From Lunasporangiospora selenospora (taxonomy: Eukaryota; Mortierellomycota; Mortierellomycetes; Mortierellales; Mortierellaceae), in assembly GCA_015680635.1 (NCBI GenBank), contig JAABOA010000165.1, positions 1 to 21,763 of the forward strand: a DNA stretch of 21,763 nucleotides. The letters run 5' to 3'. The translations under genes were made by a program, and so were the position numbers. Of the stretch, positions 1 to 11,368 are shown in pieces (positions within the stretch are counted from its first letter, which is position 1; each line of letters begins with the position of its first letter). The notes under the pieces were generated by a model. The model did no database searches. It worked only from the letters and a program-made list of their open reading frames with translations, and was not told where the DNA came from.

Positions 1-1071
1 CCTGGAGAGCCGGAGATGCCTCTTCCTATATCGGATCCGCTTTCCCGGCGCACTGCGCTTGGCTCTCTAGGGAACACGAGAAAAAGACAAATTGTCCAAA
101 ATAAGAAAGATGTCGTTCCAGGGCGTCAACACATTCACAGGGTGCCCTCACAATTTGTATTGGGCGCTCTCCTCCAGTCTTGATGAGTATAAACCGAGGC
201 TGTCTTTCTATTGATGGGCTTTTGTCACATTCGCCAGTCAATAAAAAAAAGAGAGAGAGACTAGAGATTCAGATAATGATGGGAGCATCACTGTACACCT
301 GTACAAAAGTAAATGCCCGTGGTGCGAGAGAAAAGGGCATATGTGTCGCTTTGGGACAAAGATCGCCCAACCTGTTTCTCAGCACATCCCTGTTTCCTCC
401 GTTTTTGTCTCGTCGCCCCCTTGCCCTCTCGGAATAAAAAAAGAAAAAAATGAGATTCTCTCAGAGCATGAGCCATCCCAGAAGGGAGAGACGCCCAAAA
501 TTTTTGGTAATTAAAGCCAACGGCGGAGTAGGGTTAGGGCTGCGTAGTGGACGATTATTGGCCTGATCCGGGCAGTGCTAGTCGTATTCTTAAAAAAAGG
601 TTCTTATGAATCTCAGGGATTACTGGTTTGTTTGCTCCATCTCATCCCATGGTTTGATTCCATAACTCCTTTTTGAATCCTTGAATTCATTTGATTCGAC
701 AAGGGTTCTGAAATCCCGTTTGCATTCCTCATCCTTGCTTCCCTGACCTGATCAGCCGCCTTGGACTTTTCTATTGCCTTCTAGAGTCTTCTTTCTTGTC
801 CAGTCCTCCTCTATCAAAAACTCTGGCGGGAACAGCCCTTTCCCTTTGCAAGTCCACACACACACACACACACAAACATACACGACACACATACACGACA
901 CACATACATAACACACATACACACATACACATTACACGACTCATACCGACAGATCTTCCTTCGCTTCCTTCCCGCCCCTTGACGCAATTCATCAAAGGCC
1001 ACTCTCAATGTCAATTGTCATCAATGGGTCTGTATTTTCCCGTCGCCCCTCTCTCCAACATCTATTAGAGC
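1..1071. other. intergenic spacer, no gene supported
   Basis: This is the region beyond the 3' end of the ABC transporter gene. The open frames in it are short, overlap each other on both strands, and lack family motifs or believable splice sites. It holds a CA-rich microsatellite (855-938), purine and pyrimidine tracts around 240-270 and 430-450, and a single two-unit TTAGGG-like motif near 528-539. The promoter of a minus-strand gene beyond the left edge could lie here, but nothing in the sequence proves it. Confidence 0.6.
855..938. repeat. (CA)n microsatellite with degenerate CACACATA tail
   Basis: There are ten perfect CA units at 855-874, followed by interrupted ACACA/CATACA units to about 938. 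Low-complexity His/Thr or Cys/Val frames that cross it are artefacts of the repeat. Confidence 0.95.
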
Positions 1072-4000
1072 CTACATGACCACCTCTCCAGCCTGATGTG
1101 CCAACTTGAAGAACAATGACTCTGGGTTCTGGAGCAAGGTCTGTGGACTATCAAATTCAACCACCTCTCCTTGCTCCAAAACTAATATCCGGTCCGAGTC
1201 CATCACAGTCTTGATCCGGTGTGCAATTGTCAAAATAGTTCGGTCCGCAAACTCTTCCCGAATGGTCCGCTGGATCAGCTCGTCCGTTTCCATATCCACA
1301 GACGCCGTAGCCTCGTCCAAAATCAAAATCTTGCTTTTCCGTAGCAACGCCCGCGCAAGACAGAGCAAAGAACGTTGGCCCAATGAAAAGTTCTCGCCAT
1401 TCTGCGCAACAGTGTACGAAAGCCCACCATCGGGTAGACCGCGGACAAAATCTTTGAGATGTGCCCGCTCCAATGCTTCCCAGAGTTCCGTATCTGTCCT
1501 CTCTTGGAACGGGTCGAGGTTGTCGCGGAGTGTTCCTGCAAACAGGGTTGGCTCTTGTGGAATGATGGCTAGGTGCTTTCGAAGATCCGTCAAGCCTAGT
1601 GTTGAAATGTCCACTCCATCAATCTCAATAGACCCGCCAGGGATCTGTTCATCCGGTCTCAACTCTCCATGCTCATCCCTGTGGTAGTCAGAATTGTCAC
1701 TGGCTCGTGCCCAGTAGCTGTTTGCTGCCTCAATGATCCGGAACAGAGCCAATGTCAACGAAGACTTGCCTGCACCCGTTCGTCCGACGATACCAATCTT
1801 CTCGCGAGGCTTTACCTCAATGGACACATGCTTGATCACCAGATCGAGACCTTCGCGGTATCTTGTCGAGTAATCCTTGAAAACAACTCTGCCCTGTGCT
1901 GGCCAATGGTCAGGCAAAGTCGCTCCTTTCTCTGTCATCTCGGGGGCCTCCGTGCGCTTGTCTGTGTACTCTTGAATACGCTCGATCGCCACGAGATGCG
2001 ACTGCCACTCACTGTAGTCTCGCACCAACCAGGTGATGTTGTCCGTGATCGACAATACATAAGACATGGTCAGGCCCACCAGGGAGGGACTCAGAGTTCG
2101 TCGACCAAACACCGCCAACAGAGCGACTGACAGAATAACCATAACACTCAGCATCTGCAACCGAATTTCGACCCACCGATTACAGTAGGTGTAGGCTGTC
2201 ATGGCATTAGCAGAGTAATCGCTCCTCTTTGCGTTCTCGTCTACAAACTGCTGCTGAATTTTCATGGCCCGGATGACCGACACTCCATTCAGACTCTCGT
2301 CAAAGTGCTGGTACAAAGGTGAGACGGAGATCGATTTGATTCGCTTGAGCGAACGCGTTGCCCACAAAAAGTACCGCTGGATCGTGTAAAAGACGAGCGC
2401 CATGACTGGAATCACAAACAAAAATTTGGGAGTCGAAACTGAAACGACAATAAACGTCGAAATCACAGAGTTGGTCAAGTAAATCAAATCCAGGAACTTC
2501 CATGGCAAATGCTCATCCGTGCTGTAACAGTCGCTCGAAAACCGGTTGATAATTCTGCCTAGAGGAGTCGTATCAAAGAAACTAGACAAGGACAAAAAAA
2601 AAAAAAAAAAAAAAAAACACACATTTAGCCATTAGAATAAACACAGGGTTTCTAACAAAACCCTCACTTGCCTGCCATCTCACTGGATTGCACTTGTAAC
2701 TCACCTCATTGGCAGCCGAATAATGGTAGAGATCAGACGTTCATGAATCAGCTCAGAGGCTCGGATTCGAGCCACCGCAAAGATCAGGTACACCCAAAGT
2801 ACATAAAATGTCGCAAAGATCATTGTAAGGCCCGCATATACAGCCAGAAAGAGGACTATCGAGGCTGACAACTCTTCTTGAGACTTGTCGATCCAGTGCT
2901 TCAGCCAAAGACTGATACCCACATAGCAAATCTCAGTTACGACGTTGATGAGGACAATCGCAATGGAAATGGGAACACCGACCGCCTTGGTATAGTTTTT
3001 GACCAGCTTCCACTCGATACCGCCCTTTTTCATGATCTCCTCAGCAATCAGCTCATCCTCTTCCTGTTCCAAGGCGTCATCCATATCATCTAGCTTCTTT
3101 TTCGCCTCGGCATCCTCCGAGCTGTCCTCAATAGTGACATTATCCGACTCTCGACCACTCTCGTCAGAAAACTCTTCATCAGAAACCAATTGGGGAGAGT
3201 CGGTCCTAGGAATTGGAGACGAGGGAGTTTCGGCGGCAACGGCAGCAGCAGTCGATTGAACCACTGCATGACTGCTTCGTCTGCGCTTGGTGTGCTTTGC
3301 AGCGTACTCCCTGATCAACTGGTAGAACGACTGTTTGGCGCTTAGGAGTTGTTCATACTTGCCCATCTCTGCAATCTGGCCGTTCTTTAGGACCATAATC
3401 TCGTCGACATGTCCCACGTGATGAATTCCATGGGTCACCAAAAGTCTTGTCTTGTCTCGAAGCATTCCATTGGGTCCAATCAAGTTATCCCACAGATGTC
3501 TATCCACATGGGCGTCCACAGCGCTCAAGGGGTCGTCAAAGAGATAAATGTCTGCGTCGTCATAGGCCGCTCGAGCCAAAGAGACACGTTGCTTCTGGCC
3601 ACCCGAAAGGTTGATACCGCGCTCGCCAATCTCTGTCATGTCTCCTGCGGGAAGGATAGCCAGGTCGGGTTCCAGTCCACAAACTTGAAGCACTTGTCGG
3701 TACCGCTCCTGGTCCATCTCCTTTCCAAAGAGAATATTATCCCTCAAAGTGGCATTGACGATCCATGCCTGCTGTGGGACATAGGCGAGACGTCCACGAA
3801 CAGTGATGCTGCCCTCCATTCGATACATTTCTCCAATGAGAGCACTCAGTAACGATGACTTTCCTTGACCAACTCGGCCTACAATAGCGACCAATGATCC
3901 ATCACGAATACTAAAAGAAAGATCCTGAAGAACTGGAGGTCTTGCCTCTGGGCTGCTTTCACCATATCTTCCTCCTTCTTCCTGTCCAGCTAACAATGGT

Positions 4001-6540
4001 CGGCGCTCGCCTTCTTCTTGGTCGTCTTCGTCTTCATCTTCATCGTCATCTTCATCTACATCCTCTTCGGTTTTACCAGAGTCCCACGACATGGTGGCAT
4101 TCTTGACCTCAATCGCAGGCTTGTCGTTGTCGTCAGACTCGTATCGTGGCAAACGGCACACTTGACTCTCGTCAATCTCTTCTCTGAGCAAGAACCGCTG
4201 GATTCGCTTTGTACTAACCACAATGCTGATCGTGTCTGTCGTGCTATTAAAAAAAAGTCCAAAAAGGTATAGATAGAGCTCAACATTGTGACTCAAGGGC
4301 GCGCACATACAAGCGATCGCACTCAAAGGTATTCACGCATCCGTCCACTTACGCTTCAGCAAGTCGAGTCATGGGCTCGTGCAACAAATCAAACAGCGAC
4401 ATACTGACAAAGACAGTCTTGGGCGTCAGCTCACCATGCGCGATCGTCACGTAGACCGTAAAAGTCACCAAACTAACAATCAATGAGGACGAAGCAAAGA
4501 CAAGGGTCATGACCGCCTCCAAGGCACCTAGCTGCTTCAACACCTTCAATTCAGCCATTCTCGCCGCTAGGATCTTGGACTTGAAAGGAAGCTCCCAACC
4601 ATAAAGTTTGACAATCTTGATACTGGAAAGTACCTCGGAGGTGACCCGGACGCGTTCATCGGTGGACTTGAGTCGGCGATCCTCCAGTCCCTCGTAAATA
4701 CTGGCGCGCCACACCTGAAGTGGGATCATGGCGATGAATGTCAGGACTCCAGCAGAAAAGCTCCAACCCAAAAGACCGTACACTGTATTTGTCCCATCAC
4801 GATTGGACATCAAATCGAGTAGCCAACGCCATGGGAGAAAGTAAAAAGGTTGCAATTAGCCCACTGTATCCGAACCCAAATAGTCTCTCCTGTGGATAGC
4901 ACACTTGCAGCCAATCATAATCATTACTCGTACGCAAACTTTTTCACTTACACAAGTAAAATGCAATGGAGAGCTGGATTGGAATTAGGACCCATGAAGC
5001 AAGCATGTCCATCGCATAGTCCCAGATCTCGGCATCTACGGCCATATGGTTCATAATGGCACCCGTGCTTGACTTGCGTCGTGCCTCGGGTGAGAGTCGG
5101 AGCGCCTTTCGATAGACCATTGCAATAAGGGCCGACTTGATCTCTGTTCCAATGTAAACTATTTCCCTGAGCGTATACCCATGCATAAAACAACTGATGA
5201 GATAGCTGCCTGCGATCGAGAAGGCCAACACTAGACCAATCGAAAGCGGTTGTGCTTCTTCAGTGGACGACCGTTCCACGTAATCAAGCAAGTAAGCGAG
5301 AAGGACTGGGGACAAGAACTCGGCAAAGGGGATGAGACTCATCAAGGAGATGACTGGAATGAGAGACCATCGATAGGTGATGATAATGGTAGCTAACAAA
5401 GAAGGCCCCTTCTTGGGATCGTTGGCATGACGACTCGCCTTGAATCGCTCTAACCGCCGGTTCCAGACGGACGAGACCCTAGAATAGCCTAGATTGGTGG
5501 TGTGATCCTTGGGAAGTTGATTGACAATATCTGAGGGCTGAAGCATGCGTTGACGTGCTGCCAGGGTAACGATCGGTTGAAAGAAATGAAAGGTGAGCTG
5601 AGAAAACAGGTTGGCCTTTTCAAATTCCTGGGCCCTGCTGAGTTGCTGTACCCGAGTCGAGCCCCTTGGCCAGGCCTCGACAATGAATGCGAGGAGAAGA
5701 AAGGCCAAGGAGGCGGCACAGAGCGGGAAAATAGGTTGACGCGTGTATTCAAGGTCATAAAGAGTGTGGATCGCTGATCCCATTCCGGCAATGGATAAAA
5801 GATAAAAGCAGAATAAAAAGTTGGAGGACCGAATTGAAAACTTGTGCTCGTTGTGGTTAACGATCAATCCATACAGCTGTAGTCAGGCCAGGTATAAAAG
5901 TTTGTGGTCGAAAGGAGTGCTTTGGTTAGTCCAACTTGGTCCTCAGATCTCTTGTAATTACACGGTCCAAAGTCAAAACCTCCCCTCCCCAAGTGAACTT
6001 GCCCAAGTAATGGCCATCATCGCTGTGCCTAGAATCTGTGCTGGGATCTTGTTGACTGCTACTAGAGCAAGAAGGGTCTGTACAAACAAGGTAATACATG
6101 CAGACAGTATGCAGATCTGCGTCGTCCAATATATCCATGCCGTTCGACCGAGGTTATGTGGTCGGCAGTAGTTTCGTAAGTAATACACTCGAGCCAAAAA
6201 CAGGGGTAGTACTGTAATGGCCGTCGTCAAGTAGAATATGCTATTGCGTTATTAGGAGAGTATGTTTGTTTGTTTGTTAGGAGCTGAAGAAACCATAAAG
6301 TAGACTAGGTTGGGTTGGGTCGGGACACACCTATATTCAAAGCATAGTGTAAAGTCGACTCGAGTTGGACTAAAAGGACCCTGGTTTCACGAAGAATTGA
6401 AGCTGTTAGGGCGGCTTTGTTTTTCTTTCTCTCTGAACCATGCGTAATTAAGGTAGATCGACAGTGGAGACAACGGTCAGAGCACTTACGAAGCCCTCTG
6501 GGTTGCCTTCGCCACAGAACAGCTCTGATCCGAAAGCCAT
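1072..6540 (-). CDS. ABCC/MRP-type ABC transporter, full-length, 7 exons
   Basis: Exons (minus strand, 5' to 3'): 6540-6490, 6380-6331, 6240-6003, 5876-4952, 4782-4353, 4243-2705, 2581-1072. They sum to 4743 nt and encode 1580 residues in one frame. The order is: a five-helix N-terminal domain (about residues 33-183), an L0 linker ending near ANLFSQLTF (about 201-208), TMD1, NBD1 (Walker A GRVGQGKSS about 687, LSGGQ 777-781, Walker B IYLFDD about 797), TMD2 (PMSFFDTTPLGRIINRF spans the last splice), and NBD2 (GRTGAGKSS about 1344, FSLGQ signature about 1477, LILDEATASVD, H-loop His 1532). NBD1 has Asp where NBD2 has the catalytic Glu, the asymmetry typical of ABCC proteins. By family, it exports glutathione or other conjugates or metals across the vacuolar or plasma membrane; the substrate cannot be read from sequence. 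The start was chosen because MAFGSELFCGEGNPEGF joins GPFSPTRVDFTLCFEYS, an MRP-like N-terminus. The intron at 5877-6002 begins GC, not GT. Confidence 0.96.
2582..2704 (-). other. intron 6 of the ABC gene with a T24 pyrimidine tract
   Basis: The donor is GAG|GTGAGT at 2705/2704 and the acceptor is TTGTCTAG at 2582. On the coding strand an unbroken run of 24 T (2617-2594) lies 12 nt before the exon. The splice completes Ser in PMSFFDTTPLG, so the frame is well supported. The homopolymer length is likely to vary between strains or be mis-called in sequencing. Confidence 0.9.
5877..6002 (-). other. GC-AG intron 3 of the ABC transporter gene
   Basis: The exon ends ACT TGG and the intron starts GCAAGT and ends GACTACAG. 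Removing it joins MMAITW to LYGLIVNHNEHKFSIRSSN in phase 0, giving a continuous membrane-domain sequence. No GT donor between the last conserved codon and the in-frame TGA keeps the downstream frame open. The length is 126 nt. Confidence 0.8.
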
Positions 6541-7867
6541 GCGGAGCCGATATCCCAGAATGTCGTTGTGTTTGAAAGAAGATTTAATGCTACGGATGTC
6601 AAGGGGAATCTAGAGGAGGCGAGCGATGGTATGGGAGTGCTGGGAGTGCTGGGAGTGTTGAGTGTCGAGAAAGGAAAGGAAAAGAAAAGAAAGAAAAGGG
6701 TTGTAAGCAAACCTTTTTGTACAGATCGCTTATGGGGCTCCTCCGTTCCGGACTGTGTTCCAAGTGCTGTCGCACCCAAAGGTCCCCTGCTCCATGAGGT
6801 CCAGTCATTCTCCAATAGCCAACAAATTGAACCATTGACAGTTGATTCAGTCAAGCCCCTCTCCATTCCTTCTTCGGATTCTTTGGCCAATGTCGGGCTT
6901 TTGCAATTTAAGGTAGCTCTCCCACATTAATGTGACAGACTTTACTGCGGACTGCGGTAGGTGCGAATTGCCTCCTGAACATTCCATCCGCATGCCGAAT
7001 GTGCATTGGAAGAAAAAAGATCCTGGGAACTTGTGCGGCTTGTGTGTCCGCGTCCGTGTGTATGCTTATCCAGTATGAACATGTACACAGTTTTAGTTTA
7101 ACCAATGACACAGAGCAAACGTGCTGTCATGTTCCCAACAGGCTAACAGAGCTATCAAGGGCTGGAGTTCTAAAAAAGGTTATTTTTCTATCTGTTTGTC
7201 GGCAAAAGAGTAACTTTCTCAATGGTCCTTTCAAAGCGTTGTAAATTCAATTGCTATCCATTCAAGCTGTCAACGTGAAATCAACTCGATCCACCGTTAC
7301 CTCTTGATAGCAGCTAATAATAGGAATGATCTAAGAAAGGGCCTCAAGCTTGATAGACAAGCAAGCCTTCTGTTGTCACCCACACAGCCACAAAACTGCG
7401 TCCGCCTTGGCATCGGCATCAATTCACCCAGCGCCTGGTTGGTCAGGATGTTTACTGCGGATACAGTATATGCTTGACAGCTCCCCAGAGACTTGACTAT
7501 CCCTTCTTGAAAACCGAAATCCTAGAGGGGTCTTCTCCAAGAAGAGCGATGAGATTGAATCAACTGGAGTATTCAGGTCTACAACGGACTTGTCCAAGTT
7601 TTCAGTCTCTCTCTGGATTAAACGAATAAACGTCCGTCTCCTTTTAATTCTAGGGTGCTAGGCTCCAAAGAGCGGTAACGAATTTACTAGTCTGCATGGA
7701 GTACTAAAAAGCCTATTGACGCGTCAGTGATGACTCGAGTAAAAAGCAAGCCGGTGTCATGTGGCGTCCATCCATCAAAATTAAGAGCATGTGACAGACT
7801 GAAGACGGAAGACGGGGTGAGGATTGCACTTTTCCATTGGTTCCATTTCTCACGCACCCCATTCATC
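6541..7867. promoter_or_regulatory. divergent promoter region between ABC transporter and F-box A
   Basis: The two genes are transcribed away from each other across 1327 nt, so both promoters should lie here. A CCAAT motif sits at about 6811-6816 (plus strand) and an inverted CCAAT (ATTGG) about 30 nt before the F-box A start, near 7838-7842. A minus-strand frame at 6486-6890 and a plus-strand frame at 6568-6930 overlap in opposite sense, contain purine tracts, and match nothing I recognise, so I do not call either a gene. Confidence 0.5.
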
Positions 7868-10321
7868 ATGTCCAACCTGTCCGGCCTGTCATTACAGCTG
7901 CCTCTTGAATGCATTCACCTCATCCTTCAGAATCTAGCAGAGGAGCGTGATCTGTCCACCTTGGCCAGCATGCTCCTTGTCAACAGGACTGTATTTGATG
8001 CAACTGTGTCTGTACTCTATCGTGATCCCTTCCGGTTCTTTTCCTTTAAGAACATACTGAGAACTGGGGAAGCAACCTCGTTGGCAACACTCTTGCGTCT
8101 CCTACGTCCTCCCAAAGACGAGCCCCCATCCAATTGTCTTCTCGAGGCTGAGAGCGTGGGTGACCCTCAGACAAATTCGGAAGAGGTTTCTGAACAAGGT
8201 AAAGGAACTAGGAGACAGATGCATCCATGGAGCAGGAGCCATTGCTAACAAGAGTGTTAATCCGCATTCTTGCCCTGTTTATCAGTATCGTCGCCTCGAA
8301 CCACAGCATCTCCATCCACTCCTCTTCTAAGGGATTATCGATCGTATCTCCGCCACATCAACATCGAGGACCATCTTGCGCTTTTGCTAGCCTCTTCTCC
8401 GTCCGAAAATCCATTTGGAAACCTTGATTCTTGGGACTACTGTCAGATGGATATCCAAAGGGACCTAATTCGTGAACTTGTGGAACTCGTTGCTGAACAG
8501 ATTTTGTCGCTGACCATCCCACTCTGTGATAGTGTGTGGTACTTGAACCAGGTCCAGCGATTCAAATCGCTACGGCATGTTGATTTTGTCGAGTTTAAGT
8601 ATGACGACCTCAGTAACGCATCCATAATAGCTCACGAAGACTCGATCAAGTCTTCGCCTTATGTGAACACCTATCAGCTCTCGCACGAACCATCCAATGA
8701 AATGGATCCATTTATCATGGAGCATATCAAGTTTTTTCCAGGTGTAATGAGAAGCGTAGAGTGTTTCTTGAAGAGGGTTGACGAATATACTCGGAGGGAA
8801 TGCCCGGATTTGGATTTGGTCGAGGTAGCAAGATACTTTATGCCTCTCAGCAACCCACGATATTTAGACGAATTCTCAATGTTTCATCTACTTGCGCATA
8901 CGGACGACACGAATCTCGAGCACATTGAGTCGATCACGGCTGTATCCTACCTAGATTCGGATTCCAACGAGGAATTGATAGAGCTATACAAGAAAGTGGG
9001 ACGTCTCTTGATGGACTGTCGACAACTGAGGACAATGGATTGGTTCAGTCCGCCGCCCAGTTTATTTTTATGGGTCACTCAACAATCGAATATAATGGCC
9101 CGACAGCTTTGGCGCAAAGGAGATCCGATCCCCTCGGATACTAAACAACACACAGCCCCACTAAACTATATCAAGCTGTATCATGTGGATCTCCACAGCG
9201 GTTACGGCTATTGTGGTTTAATAGACAATCTCCTCTTTTCATTCCACAAAACACTACAGGAGTTGGAGGTCAGCTTTGGAAAAAATGAAAAAGTGGACGT
9301 GATCCCTATCAACGATATCAAACCTGCGATCTTCATTGGCGGTGAATCAATACCACGACTTCAAAGACTTCAGCAGCTGAGTATTTATACAAACGACCTA
9401 GTCTGTGTATGGCTACAACCCAGTGTTTTGAACGGATCACCACTTACCAGCATCATCATTCGAAACCCAGCAACATGGGATCTCAATGAAAGCATTCACA
9501 GCACAAAGGCATCCTGGATCAAACCCATTCAGTTGACAGAGCTAAAGACCCTCGAGCTTGCAGGGCCACCTTCAATGACCTTTCATCTCGACACTTTCGA
9601 AAGCACAAAACAGCTCGAGACTGTGAAGCTGGTGAATGGTTTGTGGGAAACCTCAAGACTCCACGACTCTGACAAAATACCAGAGACGGAGAGTATGCAC
9701 CTACATATGTTGGCGAGCGTGCCCTGGAACTGGCACCTTCCACATCTCAAGGAGCTTACGCTTAGTGATGCGTTTGCGGACCATTTCAAGTTCAAGATGT
9801 TGGATGGCTGCCCATCGCTACTAGTACTTACGATATGGACGGGACAGAGAAGAATCCTCACTGTGAGCGATCTTGAAAGGTCGGGAGCCTATTCCAAGGA
9901 GGCTTTGTACAGCATCAATGTTGCTGATGTAGTTGATGATCAAGCGGAATCGTTACCGGATGAAGAGGCAGTCAGCGAAAAGTGCAAGTATATCCAGGCA
10001 CCAAGATTAGTCAGCCTGACCCTTGGAGGCTATTGGACTATCTCAACACAGGCGTGGCGAGTATTACTCAAGGAGGTTGCGCCAAATCTGTCGGAATTGT
10101 CAGCGTCTGGATCTCAAGGATACGACCTTGTGGAATGGTACAAGTTGACTACGGAAATGTCCCGACTCCAACTTGCAGTACCAAGGTGTAGGAATGCACC
10201 AAGGAATAGAGTAGCATTCCTTACGCATAGCTCCCTGCCCATCCCCAAAGCAGAGCTTATCCAGTATAATTTTGATAAGGGACCCAATTTTCTGAAGCGC
10301 CAAGTCCCCTTCTCCGAATAG
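7868..10321 (+). CDS. F-box-like protein A, 788 aa
   Basis: Two exons, 7868-8198 and 8286-10321, are joined in phase 1 (donor G|GTAAAG, branch-like TTGCTAAC, acceptor TTTATCAG), giving 788 residues. Residues 11-58 form an F-box-like segment (LPLECIHLIL, then LASMLLVNR and LYRDPFRFF). The rest is a long body with repeated Leu-rich stretches such as LKTLELAGPP and LKELTLSDAF, which suggests irregular leucine-rich repeats. Known F-box proteins recruit substrates to SCF ubiquitin ligases through Skp1; for this divergent fungal family that role is inference. The open frame extends upstream to 7727, but MSNLSGLSLQLP matches the paralogue's start MSNRPMYLPPE, so 7868 is preferred. It is a tandem paralogue of the gene at 14143; the C-terminal GYDLVEWYKLTTEM motif is shared, while the segment after it has diverged. 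Confidence 0.9.
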
Positions 10322-10545
10322 TGGGCATCTCTACCCGTGTTGGATAGGGAGAGCTGTAGAATTTGGTGATGTGCAAAAAAGAGCAACACCCGGTCGTGCT
10401 TTCAATATTAAAGTTTGACTTGTATCAACTCTGGGAATAGTAGTAGCTCAGCTAAAACCTTGCTGACAGGCGATGGTTCTTTTGAGCGTAAAAACAAGTC
10501 TGGACTATATAGGTAACCAATGGCCTTGAATTGGCTTTAATTCAT
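10322..10545. other. 3' flank of F-box A
   Basis: No gene is visible. It separates the F-box A stop codon from the stop codon of the convergent broken minus-strand segment, so both 3' untranslated regions would fall here. An AATAAA hexamer on the minus strand overlaps the stop codon of the neighbouring segment at about 10545-10550. Confidence 0.5.
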
Positions 10546-11273
10546 TTATTCAACGAAATGCTTATACAATTGCCCTCTACCATCGTCGAGGACATTGCCA
10601 TCAGCATCGCCCACAACAAAGTAGGTCGCGTTGTACTTTATATCGGATCCCTTGACATATACCTCTCTCTTGGTCGAGTATGCAACCCTTCCATTGATAC
10701 GAGGCTTCTCGTAAACGAAACATCCATCGATATCGCCAACCTTGCAGATTGATACTTTGGTCTTTGTGGACATATCGCAAAGGATACTTTCTTGGAGGCT
10801 AAGGAAGGATGATTCCCATGTGGTAGGACTATCACAAAACTCTATGGCGCTAAGAGCTTTGTGGACTCTCAACCCGTTGGCGAACGCAGCGGGATACTCC
10901 TTGGATGACGGTAGTGATTGTTTCTTTGTATTCCTTGGGCTCCTTGGGTCATCGGGGGTAGAGTCCGTCCCTCAGTTCGGACCTTTTGGCCCGAATGGTA
11001 CCAGTGGTATCCGCAAAGGCGATAGATGTCACCAGTAATCATGCCTGCTCTCGACCTGTAATTATGCGTAGTTGATGGTGGAGCCCACGAGATAACAGCA
11101 AGGCAAAGGGCATCATCACCTGGATAGGTGAATTTGAGGTGGTCGATCTCCTCATTTCTATCCAACAGTGCGTCAACGTGTTTTTTTTTTTTGATTGCTT
11201 CCAAGAATTCCAGAAGCCAATACATGTCCAACCCAAGTACCGGACGTCGACCTAGCGAAAGCTCTAGGATAAT
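10546..11273 (-). pseudogene. broken coding segment of unknown family (frameshift, 5' truncated)
   Basis: Two minus-strand frames look like one protein. The upstream part (11273 to about 10980) reads ELSLGRRPVLGLDMYWLLEF and continues through TYPGDDALCLAVISWAPP to DIYRLCGYHWYHSG. The downstream part (about 10985 to 10546) runs through a Ser/Pro/Asp-rich linker to KEYPAAFANGLRVHKALS and ends GRGQLYKHFVE. The two are in different frames and switch near 10960-10990, with no standard GTANGT donor there. Upstream of 11273 the frame is closed by TGA and lacks a suitable ATG. A CTAG at 11267-11264 could instead be a 3' splice site, making this a later exon. A 12-T run (11181-11192) lies inside the frame as Lys codons. 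I do not recognise the family. It could be an intact gene with an unusual intron, but decay is more likely. Confidence 0.5.
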
Positions 11274-11302
11274 TCACTGATGCCTCGCCTAGTTCGTTGG
11301 GC

Positions 11303-11368
11303 CTATCCCGTCCAACCAACGACCAATGATATGAATCCAACAAATGCAAAGAAAGAGTCGATGATCAT
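11303..11368 (-). other. short hydrophobic ATG frame, 21 aa, possible lost 5' exon
   Basis: An ATG frame begins MIIDSFFAFVGFISLVVGW and ends at TAG. It lies 30 nt upstream of the broken segment at 10546-11273 on the same strand. It resembles a signal-anchor or signal peptide and may be the degraded N-terminus of that gene, but no in-frame splice joins them. By itself it is too short to call a gene. Confidence 0.2.

Noticed and set aside
528-539. TTAGGG-like telomeric motif
   Set aside because: Only two units; flanking sequence is ordinary spacer, so it is not evidence of an interstitial telomere.
796-1068. 90-codon plus frame across the CA repeat
   Set aside because: Its middle is the microsatellite translated into Thr-His; no conserved flanks or splice sites.
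1106-2130. Plus-strand open frames of 193 and 153 codons
   Set aside because: They are antisense to the NBD2 exon of the ABC transporter, whose motifs are unambiguous; they have no motifs themselves.
4349-4855. Unspliced extension of the ABC exon to 4855
   Set aside because: The frame is open, but using the acceptor at 4783 restores SIAFYLLYGLLGWSFSAG, the expected membrane sequence, and keeps the total in frame.
6486-6890. 134-codon minus frame overlapping the ABC start region
   Set aside because: It overlaps exon 1 in a different frame, passes through purine/pyrimidine tracts and has no family signature.
7727-7867. Upstream in-frame extension of F-box A
   Set aside because: The paralogue starts at the equivalent of 7868 and the extension has no counterpart in it.
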